Assembly (NCBI RefSeq): GCF_007559335.1
Contig: NZ_VMBG01000001.1
Coordinates: 1,116,001-1,180,000, forward strand
Reading direction: 5' to 3'
DNA from: Rariglobus hedericola
Lineage (GTDB): Bacteria > Verrucomicrobiota > Verrucomicrobiia > Opitutales > Opitutaceae
Length of the DNA: 64,000 nt
Positions 26,466 through 35,048 of the stretch are shown in pieces. The translations under genes were made by a program, and so were the position numbers. Every line of letters begins with the position of its first letter. Within the stretch, counting starts at the first letter, position 1. The notes beneath the pieces were generated by a model. That model was given only the letters and a program-made list of their open reading frames with translations. It was not told the origin of the DNA and did no database searches.

Positions 26466-27386
26466 TCAGATCAACCCGCTCACGATCGCGGGGAGTTGTC
26501 GCATGCGGTTCAGCAGCGAGGCCTGCGCGAGTAGCGATTCACGCTCGTTGTCACCGTAAAGAATTTTCCATCCGGGCAACTGCAGCCAGGCTTCCTCGCT
26601 GAGGGCGGGCACATTTTCAAACCCACCGCGGATTCCCGCCGTGCGCACCACTTGATCGGCGATCTGCACGGCGGCCGTAAAATGCGCACTGTCGCCCCCC
26701 GCCGCCGGATTGTTGTGGTGAAGCACCGCGTCCACGATTTCGGGCGCGAGTTGATGGCGCGTCAGATAATAACCGCCCGCACGCGCATGATCCCAGCCGA
26801 TCAATTCGCGCTCGCGTTCGCAGACGGCGGCGGTGCCGGAATATTCGCCCTCCACGATGCGCCCAAACTCGTCGGGAAACGTCGAAGCGAGGATGACTTT
26901 GCCCACATTGTGCAGCAGCCCGACGATGTAATCCGTATCGTCGTCGATATGAAAATTCGTGGTCGCGAGGATCTCGCGTGTCATGATCGCCGATCCAATG
27001 GAGTGCTTCCACAAATCGCGCCAGGGCAGCCGGAGATGGGTGCGGTTGATCTTCTCCAAATCCTCGATGACCGGCGTGGCCATGGACAACTCGCGGATCT
27101 GGCGAAGACCGAGATAAAAGACGGCCTCCTCGATGTTGTTCACCTTGGCGCTAAGACCAAAATAAACGCTGTTTACCATGCGTAACAAACGGGCCGTCAA
27201 CGACGGGTCGCGACGGATGATCTCCGCGATCTGGCTGGTGATGCTTTTCTCGGATTTCACGAGGCCGGCGAGCGCACTGTTGATGCTCTGCAACGAGGCA
27301 AGCTTCGGACAGGCGTCGATGCGGCGCATGATATCCTGATCCGAGTAACGACGTCGGTCTTCAGATGGCAAAAGGGGCGCGGTCAT
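26466..27386 (-). CDS. HDOD domain protein
   Basis: Second HDOD-superfamily protein, 306 residues from the ATG at 27384-27386. The core shows ACPKLASLQSINSALAGLV, RDPSLTARLLRMVNSVYFGL, AVFYLGLRQIRELSMATPVI and GLLHNVGKVILAS, with HN where catalytic HD proteins have HD, then WDHARAGGYYLTRHQLAPEI. It is probably a non-enzymatic signalling module. A longer reading frame from TTG at 27431 exists, but those extra residues are not HDOD-like. It lies three bases upstream of the PAS hybrid kinase, so the two may act in one pathway. Confidence 0.87.
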   Translation of the reverse strand: MTAPLLPSEDRRRYSDQDIMRRIDACPKLASLQSINSALAGLVKSEKSITSQIAEIIRRDPSLTARLLRMVNSVYFGLSAKVNNIEEAVFYLGLRQIRELSMATPVIEDLEKINRTHLRLPWRDLWKHSIGSAIMTREILATTNFHIDDDTDYIVGLLHNVGKVILASTFPDEFGRIVEGEYSGTAAVCERERELIGWDHARAGGYYLTRHQLAPEIVDAVLHHNNPAAGGDSAHFTAAVQIADQVVRTAGIRGGFENVPALSEEAWLQLPGWKILYGDNERESLLAQASLLNRMRQLPAIVSGLI

Positions 27387-27526
27387 GGATAACACGGGAA
27401 AGAAAATACACGTCGGTATACCCCTCCTCAATCGACTGAATCCGCCCGAAATTTAGGGTGTTTTTCACGAACGGACGGGATTTTTTATCCATCGAAAAGC
27501 CAGGAAATAACTTTAGTGCGCAGTCG

Positions 27527-27555
27527 TTGCAGGTTACTCAAATCACCGGAACAAT
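27527..27555 (+). promoter_or_regulatory. Possible housekeeping promoter for the DJ-1/PfpI gene
   Basis: A -35-like TTGCAG (27527-27532) and a -10-like AACAAT (27550-27555) are 17 bases apart, placing a start near 27562, about 40 bases before the gene at 27603. The -10 box is only a 4 of 6 match. The rest of the 27387-27602 gap holds no other recognisable element. Confidence 0.35.
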
Positions 27556-27602
27556 CCGCCGGTTTTCGAATCCGCTAAACTCAAGCCATCACCCCTTAAA
27601 TC

Positions 27603-28142
27603 ATGCCCACCGTCCTGGTTATTTTGCCCGAAGGTTTCGAGGAATTGGAAGCCGTCGCCCCCATTGATGTTTTACGACGCGCCGGAGTCGAAGTGACCGT
27701 GGCCGCTCTGGGCGACAACCTCGCGGTCCGCGGGCGCAACGCCATGACGCTGCTCGCCGACACGACACTGGCCGCGGTGGGCACCCGGCTGTTCGACCTG
27801 CTTTTCCTGCCCGGAGGCCCCGGCGTAAAACTCCTGCGGGCCGATCCTCGCGTGCGCACAACCGTGCTCGCCCACCAATCCGAAGATCGCTGGCTGGCCG
27901 CCATCTGCGCGGCCCCCACCGTGCTGCACGATGCCGGCTTGCTGACCGGTCGCCGCTACACCGCCCATTTCTCGGTGGCCGATGAATTGCCCTCCATACT
28001 CACCGCAGAACGCACCGTTGCCGATGGACGTCTGCTTACATCGCGCGGCGCGGGCACGGCGACGGATTTTGGACTCCTGCTCGTCGAGAAGCTGACGTCC
28101 CCCGAAAAGTCGCGCGAAGTCGCCCAATCCATTTGCGCTTAA
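27603..28142 (+). CDS. DJ-1/PfpI family protein
   Basis: Member of the DJ-1 branch of the class I glutamine amidotransferase-like superfamily, whose members act as glyoxalase/deglycase-type or stress proteins. The 179 residues match the DJ-1/YajL pattern. GFEELEAVAPIDVLRRAGVE contains the conserved Glu16; FLPGGPG follows; the nucleophile elbow is AAICAAPTVL with Cys102; and His122 is in AHFSV. C-terminal TSRGAGTATDFGLLLVEKL is also typical. It stands alone between the divergent HDOD gene and the polysaccharide locus, and a palindromic terminator-like structure follows. Exact substrate cannot be given. Confidence 0.92.
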   Translation: MPTVLVILPEGFEELEAVAPIDVLRRAGVEVTVAALGDNLAVRGRNAMTLLADTTLAAVGTRLFDLLFLPGGPGVKLLRADPRVRTTVLAHQSEDRWLAAICAAPTVLHDAGLLTGRRYTAHFSVADELPSILTAERTVADGRLLTSRGAGTATDFGLLLVEKLTSPEKSREVAQSICA

Positions 28143-28202
28143 TCACCGTATTCTGCCAAAACAAAGGCATTGCCGAACATACTCGCATTTCGTCAATTCA
28201 TG

Positions 28203-28237
28203 CAGCGACTAGGGGTTTAACCCTAGTCGCTGTTTTT
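28203..28237 (+). terminator. Palindromic hairpin with T-tract between the DJ-1 gene and asnB (shares motif with 57926)
   Basis: Perfect 12-base arms CAGCGACTAGGG (28203-28214) and CCCTAGTCGCTG (28221-28232) around GTTTAA, followed by TTTTT. It has the form of an intrinsic terminator for the DJ-1 gene. The core CTAGGGGTTTAACCC (28209-28223) recurs exactly at 57926-57940, where no T-tract follows, so an operator role before asnB is also possible. No convincing promoter boxes were found in the rest of the 28143-28321 gap. Confidence 0.75.
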
Positions 28238-28321
28238 GCACATGGTGCCCACGCATACGCATTCTTCATCGGTTGCTTCCACGGGAAGTGACGGGGCGAA
28301 GCCATTACAATTTCACAAACC

Positions 28322-30214
28322 ATGTGTGGAATAGCAGGTTACATTAACCCAGAGCTAGCACCGGTCCTGCGTGTCGAAGCCGTTGAACGCATGAATGCCG
28401 CCATGCTCCATCGCGGCCCGGATGACGCCGGCGTGGAGTCTTGGGGTGATGCGACCCTCGGCATGCGGCGTCTGGCGATTTTCGACCCGGCGCATGGCCA
28501 CCAACCTATGAGCACGCCGAATGGCCGCTGGCATCTGGTGTTTAACGGAGCCATTTATAATTTCCGGGCACTCCGCGCCGAATTGGCGTCGTCGCACGAT
28601 TTCAAAACCGAGTGCGATACCGAAGTTCTCCTCGCGGCCGTCGCACGCTGGGGCCAAGGCGCCCTGCCCCGTCTCCGCGGCATGTTTGCCTTTGCGGCCT
28701 GGGATTCACTTGAGCGCAAACTGCTGATCGCCCGCGACTCCTTTGGCATCAAGCCGATCTACGTTCACACGAAGCCGGATGGCAGCCTGCTCTTCGCCTC
28801 GGAGCTCAACGCGCTGCTGGCCTCGGGCTGCGTCGCCGGTGACATCGATCCGCAGGCCGTCAGCGACTACCTGTCCTGGCTGTCCGTCCCTGCTCCGCGC
28901 ACGATTTACCAGTCGGTGAAAAGCCTGCAGCCGGGCGAATGCGGCGTGTGGCAAAACGGCCGCCTAACAATCACCGCCTACGACACCGCTCGCTCGCTGT
29001 TAACTCCGCCGGCCGGCTTTACCGCCGCGCGTTCGAAGCAAGAGTTCACCGCCGGTTTGCGCGCCCAACTCGAAGACACGGTGCGCGCACACATCGTCGC
29101 CGATGTGCCGGTCGGGGCGTTCCTCTCCGGCGGACTCGACTCAACCGCACTCGTCGCGTTGATGACCCGGCTCAGCGGCGCACGACTGAAGACCTTCTCG
29201 ATCGGTTTTGAAGACGCCGGTTATTCCGAGGCCGAAGCCGCTGCGAGCAACGCCCGTTACCTCGGCGCGGATCATCACGCTTCAGTGCTCACCGGTGCAC
29301 GCGTCGCGACCGACATCAGCACGCTGATCGCATCCCTCGATCAACCCACGGGTGACGGCATCAACACTTATTACGCAAGTCAGGCCGCTCGTGCCGGAGG
29401 CGTCACCGTAGCCCTTTCCGGCCTCGGCGCCGACGAGCTGTTCGGCGGCTACTCCTCGCTCGGAAACACCTTCCGCCTGGACCGCTGGTTACCCGTATGG
29501 AACGTAGTGCCTGGACCGATACGCAGCGCCCTCCTCACCCGCTGGGATCGTGGCAACACCCGCTCTCGCAAACTGGCCGATACGTTGCGCCACGCGAACT
29601 CACCGGCCTCGCTCGCACTGCTGCAACGCCGGGTATTCGCCGAGTCCACCCGCCGGTCCCTGCTCGCATCCGGCATCGCGTCGGCCTACTCGCCACACGC
29701 AGCTGAGGCCGCGCTCGCCGGTGACTTGCGCGACGCCAGTCTCTTCTCCGTGGCCAGCATGGCAGATGTGCGCGGCTACATGAGCGACGTGCTGTTGCGC
29801 GACAGCGATGTGATGAGCATGCGCCACTCACTCGAGCTCCGCGTGCCCTTCGTCGATCGCCCGTTCGTCAACTGGGTCAGCTGCCAGCCCGCGGCATTTA
29901 AACACACACCTAAGCAACCCAAGTCAGCGCTCGCTGATGCCCTGGCCGACCTGTTGCCGCCCGATTTGCTCACCCGCAAAAAACGCGGCTTCACCCTCCC
30001 CTACGCCGTCTGGATGCGCGGGCCGTTGAAACCGTTTCTCGAAGACACGTTCTCCTCCGCGAGCGTGGGCCGCAGCGGCCTGTTCGACGCACCGGCCGTG
30101 CAGGCCCACTGGCAAAGTTTCCTCGCTGGCAACGACACACTCGAATGGTCGCGCGTGTGGTCGCTGGCGATTCTCGTCGCGTTCATCAACCGGCCACGGC
30201 CTGCTTCCGCATGA
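28322..30214 (+). CDS. asnB: Asparagine synthase (glutamine-hydrolysing)-like amidotransferase
   Basis: Uses glutamine to amidate a carboxylate via an adenylated intermediate. The 630 residues start MCGIAGYINPEL, with Cys2 as the glutaminase nucleophile. RGPDDAG (31-37) and the rest of the class II amidotransferase domain run to about 210. The synthetase domain follows, with the pyrophosphate loop SGGLDS at 269-274 and LSGLGADELFGGY. It opens a 27-gene polysaccharide locus, and its stop overlaps the next start (ATGA). In such loci AsnB-like enzymes are often thought to amidate uronic acids or other glycan carboxylates. That substrate is inference; ordinary asparagine synthesis is the alternative. 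Confidence 0.9.
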   Translation: MCGIAGYINPELAPVLRVEAVERMNAAMLHRGPDDAGVESWGDATLGMRRLAIFDPAHGHQPMSTPNGRWHLVFNGAIYNFRALRAELASSHDFKTECDTEVLLAAVARWGQGALPRLRGMFAFAAWDSLERKLLIARDSFGIKPIYVHTKPDGSLLFASELNALLASGCVAGDIDPQAVSDYLSWLSVPAPRTIYQSVKSLQPGECGVWQNGRLTITAYDTARSLLTPPAGFTAARSKQEFTAGLRAQLEDTVRAHIVADVPVGAFLSGGLDSTALVALMTRLSGARLKTFSIGFEDAGYSEAEAAASNARYLGADHHASVLTGARVATDISTLIASLDQPTGDGINTYYASQAARAGGVTVALSGLGADELFGGYSSLGNTFRLDRWLPVWNVVPGPIRSALLTRWDRGNTRSRKLADTLRHANSPASLALLQRRVFAESTRRSLLASGIASAYSPHAAEAALAGDLRDASLFSVASMADVRGYMSDVLLRDSDVMSMRHSLELRVPFVDRPFVNWVSCQPAAFKHTPKQPKSALADALADLLPPDLLTRKKRGFTLPYAVWMRGPLKPFLEDTFSSASVGRSGLFDAPAVQAHWQSFLAGNDTLEWSRVWSLAILVAFINRPRPASA

Positions 30215-31290
30215 ATACGCTGCTGCTCGCCCCCGAGCTGTTTACGACCGACAGCGGAATTCCCCGCATTATGCGCCTCTACCTGAAGGCCGTGTGCGAG
30301 CTCGCCGAAAAAAAAGAGCGCGTGCGTTTCGTCACGTTGAATGACGTCTCCGTCGACTCCGCCGACCTTCGTCCCTACACAACGCCCGCCTCACTCGAAC
30401 AATGGGAAGCCTGCGGCCGGGACAAACGCCGATTCATTCGCTCCACACTGCGATTAAGCGCCGGCGTAAAGTTGATCATCTGCGGACATGTCGCCCAGTT
30501 ACCCGTCGCCTGGCTGGCGAGTTGGTTACGCCCGGGACTTCGCTATGTTCTGGTCGCGCACGGCATTGAAGTCTGGCGATCGTTCAACTTCTGGGAGCGT
30601 CGCGCCCTCAAAGGCGCCTGGTGCATCTTTTGCGTGAGTGAGTTTACTCGCACCGAGCTATTAAAAAACATCCCGCTGGATCCATCGCGGGTGATCGTTC
30701 TCCCCAATGCCCTCGACCCCGAGCTCGATAAAGACCGGGTGGATTCCGCATCGATCACCACCAGCCAGCCCGTGATCCTTACCGTATCCCGGCTATCCTC
30801 CACCGACCGCTACAAAGGCATCGATCACTTGATCGAGGCCATGCCCGCGATCCTCAAAACCGCCCCCGCCACGAAACTGCGAATCGTGGGCCGCGGCGAC
30901 GACTCGCCCCGACTGCAATCACTGGTGCGCGACTGCGGAGTTTCCTCAAATGTGGAGTTCGCCGGATATGTGGACGACGCTCAACTCCGCCACGAATTCA
31001 CCCGCTGCACGCTCTTTGCGCTGCCGAGCGAAAAAGAAGGTTTCGGCCTCGTGTATCTTGAAGCGATGGCCCACGGCAAACCCTGCATCGCCGCCAACGC
31101 CGGCGGCGCCCCCGAAGTTATCACCCCGGAAAGCGGCCTGTTGGTTCCTTATGCGGATCACGACGCGCTGGCGAAGGCCTGTAGTGAAGCCTTGCACCAC
31201 GAGTGGTCTGCAACCGCGATCCGCGCCTGCGCGGAAAACTACTCGTATCCGAAATTTAAATCCCGACTATCCTCCTTGCTGTCGACATGA
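30211..31290 (+). CDS. Glycosyltransferase, GT4-like
   Basis: Transfers a sugar from a nucleotide donor during glycan assembly on the cytoplasmic side. The 359-residue product has a GT-B fold pattern. The N-terminal domain holds VAHGIEVWRSFNFWERRAL and CVSEFTRTELLKNIPLDPSR. The C-terminal donor domain has ILTVSRLSSTDRYKGIDHLI, LRIVGRGDD and the EX7E-type motif PSEKEGFGLVYLEAMAHGKP. The start at 30211 gives an ATGA overlap with asnB; a longer frame from 30145 lies wholly inside asnB and is not used. The next gene (permease) also overlaps by four bases. Sugar specificity cannot be read. Confidence 0.92.
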   Translation: MNTLLLAPELFTTDSGIPRIMRLYLKAVCELAEKKERVRFVTLNDVSVDSADLRPYTTPASLEQWEACGRDKRRFIRSTLRLSAGVKLIICGHVAQLPVAWLASWLRPGLRYVLVAHGIEVWRSFNFWERRALKGAWCIFCVSEFTRTELLKNIPLDPSRVIVLPNALDPELDKDRVDSASITTSQPVILTVSRLSSTDRYKGIDHLIEAMPAILKTAPATKLRIVGRGDDSPRLQSLVRDCGVSSNVEFAGYVDDAQLRHEFTRCTLFALPSEKEGFGLVYLEAMAHGKPCIAANAGGAPEVITPESGLLVPYADHDALAKACSEALHHEWSATAIRACAENYSYPKFKSRLSSLLST

Positions 31291-32120
31291 GCACGCCCAA
31301 TCCCAGCGAAACCCTCGTCATTGAAGCCGGCCGGGCCGAACGCCATTATTGGCGCGATCTCTGGCGTTACCGAGAGCTGACTGAGTTTCTCGCCTGGCGG
31401 GATATCAAGGTTCGCTACAAGCAGGCTTCGCTCGGCATCGCCTGGGCACTGCTTCAACCGGTCGTCACGCTCGTGGTTTTCACGTTTGTTTTCGGGCGTC
31501 TCGCCAAAATGCCTGATGGCGGCATCCCTTACCCGTTGCTGGTTCTAAGCGGGCTTCTGCCTTGGCAACTCTTCTCCTCGGCGTTCAGCAACGCCAGCAA
31601 CAGCCTGGTCAGCAATACGCACCTGGTATCGAAAGTCTACTTCCCGCGCCTGCTGATCCCACTGTCTTCGATCATGGTCGCGTTAATCGACTTCGCGATC
31701 GTAATCGCCCTCTACGCGCTGCTAGCGCTCTGGTTTGGCCTCATCCCGGACTGGCGCATCATCGCCCTGCCCTTTTTTATTCTGCTTGGGCTGTTCGCCG
31801 CGTTGGGGGCCGGACTTTGGCTGGCCGCACTCACCGTTAAATTTCGCGATTTCCGTTTCATCGTGCCATTCATTCTCCAAGTGGGCCTATTCCTATCCCC
31901 GGTCGGCTTTAGTGCGGCAAACCTGCCGTCTTGGCGCTGGCTCATTTCCATCAACCCGGTTGCCGGCGTAATCGATGGTTTCCGCTGGAGCCTTCTCCAA
32001 GGGCAGCAATCGATCTACATGCCAGGTCTATTCATGTCGGTGGGCATAACCCTCCTGCTCGTGTGCACCGGGGTGCGCTATTTCCGCAAGGTCGAACGCT
32101 CCTTTGCCGACATCATCTAA
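31287..32120 (+). CDS. wzm: Polysaccharide ABC transporter permease (Wzm-type)
   Basis: Membrane channel of an ABC-2 type exporter that moves lipid-linked polysaccharide across the inner membrane. The 277 residues begin with a cytoplasmic segment (WRDLWRYRELTEFLAWRDIKVRYKQASLGIAWALLQP) that is the hallmark of the family. Six hydrophobic helices follow, including FTFVFGRLAKMPDGGIPYP and SISTNTHLVSKVYFP-like loops. It overlaps the upstream glycosyltransferase by four bases and is followed after three bases by its ATPase gene. The symbol is given by family; the exact polymer is unknown. Confidence 0.94.
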   Translation: MSTPNPSETLVIEAGRAERHYWRDLWRYRELTEFLAWRDIKVRYKQASLGIAWALLQPVVTLVVFTFVFGRLAKMPDGGIPYPLLVLSGLLPWQLFSSAFSNASNSLVSNTHLVSKVYFPRLLIPLSSIMVALIDFAIVIALYALLALWFGLIPDWRIIALPFFILLGLFAALGAGLWLAALTVKFRDFRFIVPFILQVGLFLSPVGFSAANLPSWRWLISINPVAGVIDGFRWSLLQGQQSIYMPGLFMSVGITLLLVCTGVRYFRKVERSFADII

Positions 32121-32123
32121 TCC

Positions 32124-33377
32124 ATGAGCACTCCGATGATTTCCGTAAAAAACCTGAGCAAACATTACGTGCTCAGTCACGACGCGGGCCATGATACTTT
32201 GCGTGATCAGATTGCCGGCTCCGCCCGTAATCTCTGGAAAATGCTGGCCCGCAAACAGGCCGGCCAAGCGACCAACGCAGACGATTTTTGGGCGCTCAAG
32301 GATGTTGCCTTCGACATCGCCCCCGGCGAAGTCGTCGGCGTTGTCGGGGGAAACGGCGCAGGTAAATCCACGCTTTTAAAAATCCTCTCACGCATTACCG
32401 AGCCAACATCCGGCAGCATCACGTTGCGTGGCCGCGTGGCTTCGTTGCTTGAGGTCGGCACAGGTTTTCACCCGGAACTCAGTGGCCGCGAAAACATTTT
32501 CTTAAACGGCGCCATCCTCGGGATGAGCCGGGTCGAAATCCGTCGTAAATTCGACGAGATCGTCGCCTTTGCCGAGGTGGAGCGTTTCTTGGACACTCCC
32601 GTGAAACGCTACTCGAGTGGCATGTATGTGCGCCTGGCATTCGCGGTCGCAGCTCATCTTGAACCCGAAATTCTCATCGTGGACGAGGTGCTCGCCGTCG
32701 GCGACCAGCAGTTCCAGAACAAGTGCATCGGCAAGATGCAGTCGATCGCCCGCAACAGCGGACGCACCGTTCTATTCGTCAGTCATAACATGTCCGCGGT
32801 GCTCAGTCTCTGCAGTAGAGCCTTGTTGCTAGAGCAAGGGCGTCTCTTGATTGACGGTCCGGTAGACCAAGTCGTCATGCGCTATATGCAGCGAACCGGA
32901 TCCTCTAACGGACGATATGTGAGCACGCGTCCCGCCGGCAGTCTGCCCATCTCCATACGGTCCGTTGAAATCCTGGACAGCCACGGACATGTTTCTCCGG
33001 CACTTGATAACGGCCGGCCCATCACCGTTCAAATCGAGTTCACCCGCTCCGCTCATTTTACCGACCCGCTGATTCCTTCTGTCGCATTCCAGACACCGGC
33101 CGGCATCAAGGTCTTCAACCATCACAGTCAGCTGAACCAGCAGGTATTCACGTCCCTGCCCGAACACGGAACGATCCGTTTCCAGATCGAAAAACTTCCG
33201 CTCCCCGGTGCGTCCTATTATGTTTCGGTCTTTTTCGTGGCACGCGGCCGTATCGTCGATCAGGCCGAGAACGCCTTGGAAGTGCGCGTGGTGGACGGCG
33301 GATTTTACGCACAGGACGGAATCAATGAAGGCGCGCACGGTCTGGTTCTGGTCGAGGGAAAATGGTCCGCAAGCTGA
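32124..33377 (+). CDS. wzt: Polysaccharide ABC transporter ATP-binding protein with C-terminal glycan-binding domain (Wzt-type)
   Basis: ATPase of the Wzm/Wzt exporter. The 417 residues split in two. The nucleotide-binding domain (1 to about 260) has Walker A GGNGAGKST at 75-83, signature YSSGMYVRLAF from 163, and Walker B ILIVDEVL with Asp187-Glu188. A C-terminal beta-rich domain (about 275-417, FTRSAHFTDPLIPSVAFQT, HGTIRFQIEKLPLPGASYYV) matches the Wzt C-terminal carbohydrate-binding module. In known systems that module recognises a modified non-reducing end before export. Its presence suggests a chain-terminating modification, and the locus offers methyltransferases that could make one. 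Confidence 0.95.
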   Translation: MSTPMISVKNLSKHYVLSHDAGHDTLRDQIAGSARNLWKMLARKQAGQATNADDFWALKDVAFDIAPGEVVGVVGGNGAGKSTLLKILSRITEPTSGSITLRGRVASLLEVGTGFHPELSGRENIFLNGAILGMSRVEIRRKFDEIVAFAEVERFLDTPVKRYSSGMYVRLAFAVAAHLEPEILIVDEVLAVGDQQFQNKCIGKMQSIARNSGRTVLFVSHNMSAVLSLCSRALLLEQGRLLIDGPVDQVVMRYMQRTGSSNGRYVSTRPAGSLPISIRSVEILDSHGHVSPALDNGRPITVQIEFTRSAHFTDPLIPSVAFQTPAGIKVFNHHSQLNQQVFTSLPEHGTIRFQIEKLPLPGASYYVSVFFVARGRIVDQAENALEVRVVDGGFYAQDGINEGAHGLVLVEGKWSAS

Positions 33378-33405
33378 GCGTCGCATCCCATTTCGCCGCT
33401 CTCTC

Positions 33406-34182
33406 ATGTTGAAATCAATCCGAGCGTTTGCTCCGCGGAGCCTGATCAGAAAACTACGGGCGACATTCCGGAGCCATTGTGAGGAACGTCGGCAACTGGC
33501 GCATCTCTCATTACAAAGAAACGCTTTCGTGGCCGCCGGTGGCACACGACGATTCGCGCTAGGCTACGACTACCCGTGCCTCAACGACAACAAAGCCCAG
33601 ATCCCGTTCGAGCCGCATTATTTTTATCATCCCGCCTGGGCCTGTCGCGTTTTGCGCAGCATTAATCCCGCGCATCACATTGATATATCGTCCATTTTTT
33701 CTTTTGCGGGGTGTATATCCGCATTCTGGCCAACCGACTACTACGAGTATCAGCCTCCGACTGTAAAACTGGACGGCTTACAAGCCGGCCGGGTTGATCT
33801 CTGCGCGCTGCCCTTCGCTGATAAATCAGTGGCCTCCCTATCATGCCTGCATGTCATTGAACACGTGGGACTGGGACGCTATGGCGATCCGCTCGACCCA
33901 GACGGTGATATCAAGGCCGCAAGGGAACTTGTCCGTGTTCTCGCTCCCGCGGGCCATTTTCTCTTCGTTACCCCGGTGGCTGAGATTGCCTCGGTGGAGT
34001 TCAACGCGCACCGCATCTACTCGTTCGAAGCCGTCATGGCGCTTTTCCCCTCGCTCAAGTTACAGGAGTTCGCGGTGGTCCTTGACGATCATCATCGCGG
34101 GCTCATACGACACGCCGACGCCTCCCTTCTCGCCGGACAGCGTTTCGCCTGCGGCTGCTTTCATTTCACCTGCCCGCTGTAG
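33406..34182 (+). CDS. DUF268-like putative methyltransferase
   Basis: The 258-residue product contains a class I methyltransferase-like core of the DUF268 kind. LPFADKSVASLSCLHVIEHVGLG is followed by RYGDPLDPDGDIKAARELVR and LAPAGHFLFVTPV, then a DDHHRGL segment. The start at 33406 is chosen because the longer open frame from 33208 lies inside the wzt gene and its extra residues look random. Located just after wzt, it is a candidate for modifying the glycan end recognised by the Wzt C-terminal domain; that link is inferred. Catalytic activity is not proven for this family. Confidence 0.8.
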   Translation: MLKSIRAFAPRSLIRKLRATFRSHCEERRQLAHLSLQRNAFVAAGGTRRFALGYDYPCLNDNKAQIPFEPHYFYHPAWACRVLRSINPAHHIDISSIFSFAGCISAFWPTDYYEYQPPTVKLDGLQAGRVDLCALPFADKSVASLSCLHVIEHVGLGRYGDPLDPDGDIKAARELVRVLAPAGHFLFVTPVAEIASVEFNAHRIYSFEAVMALFPSLKLQEFAVVLDDHHRGLIRHADASLLAGQRFACGCFHFTCPL

Positions 34183-34184
34183 AT

Positions 34185-35048
34185 ATGATCCGTGTCCTCC
34201 TCGAAGGTCAGCTGGGCAATAATCTTTTCCAGATCGCCACCGCGCTCGCACTCGCGGAAACGCATTGCACCCGGATTATCATCGATGTCTCTAGGCTGCC
34301 TCACATGCACACCGAGTTCGATGCCCGCCGAGTCGCCGCCCTCCGGTTTTCATTTCCTCGCCGGGTAGCCTCAGTCACGCTCGACAAGATTAATCTGCGC
34401 CTGCGCGGCCGCCACAGCCATGATTTATCACGCCACGTGCGCCACCGTGAAACATCACCGGAGTTTGACCCCGCCGTGCTCACACTTGGCCGCGATGTCA
34501 TACTCGGCGGGTTCTTCCAGGATGCGCGGTATTTTGCATCCATAGCCCCAAAAATCACCTCATGGTTCGACCTGTCTCCCTGGCTCGCCCTAGCCGATCC
34601 GCTCCTGCGCAAATTGGTCGCCTCGACAAACACCATTGGCATCCATGTGCGCCGTGGTGACTACCTCGACCCGGACAAAGCCTGCTTCAACGTCTGCGGT
34701 ATTGCTTACTACGAACGAGCCATTCTTCGGCTGCGTGAAACCACGCCCGACGCACGGCTGATTATTTTCTCTGATGACCTTGACTGGTGTCGCACGCATT
34801 TTGCCAAGCACGCCCCTTTGATTGCTGATCACCGGCACGAGCCCTACGGCATGTTGGTCGATCTCGCTCTTCTTTCATCCTGTCAGCATCAGATTATCGC
34901 CAACAGCTCCTTTTCTTGGTGGGCTGCTTGGCTCAATCCCAACCCAGCCCGACGCGTGCTCATGCCCGACCGCTGGGTTATCGACGAAACAGTGCCCATC
35001 TCGACCAAATCCATGCGCGGCTGTGAAACTGTTCCCGTTCATGACTGA
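34185..35048 (+). CDS. Glycosyltransferase family 11 (alpha-1,2-fucosyltransferase-like)
   Basis: The 287 residues show the GT11 pattern. GQLGNNLFQIATALALAE lies at the N-terminus, GGFFQDARYF near 108-117, the donor-binding motif HVRRGDY at 154-160, then IIFSDDLDWC, and SSFSWWAAWLNP near the end. Known GT11 enzymes add L-fucose from GDP-fucose to galactose in O-antigens and glycans. No GDP-fucose synthesis genes are in this locus, so the donor must be made elsewhere if fucose is used. It starts two bases after the upstream gene, and its end overlaps the next start by eight bases. Confidence 0.88.
   Translation: MIRVLLEGQLGNNLFQIATALALAETHCTRIIIDVSRLPHMHTEFDARRVAALRFSFPRRVASVTLDKINLRLRGRHSHDLSRHVRHRETSPEFDPAVLTLGRDVILGGFFQDARYFASIAPKITSWFDLSPWLALADPLLRKLVASTNTIGIHVRRGDYLDPDKACFNVCGIAYYERAILRLRETTPDARLIIFSDDLDWCRTHFAKHAPLIADHRHEPYGMLVDLALLSSCQHQIIANSSFSWWAAWLNPNPARRVLMPDRWVIDETVPISTKSMRGCETVPVHD

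Noticed and set aside
27387-27431. Longer HDOD protein starting at TTG 27431
   Set aside because: The extra 15 residues are not family-like, and TTG is a poor start when an ATG fits the domain boundary.
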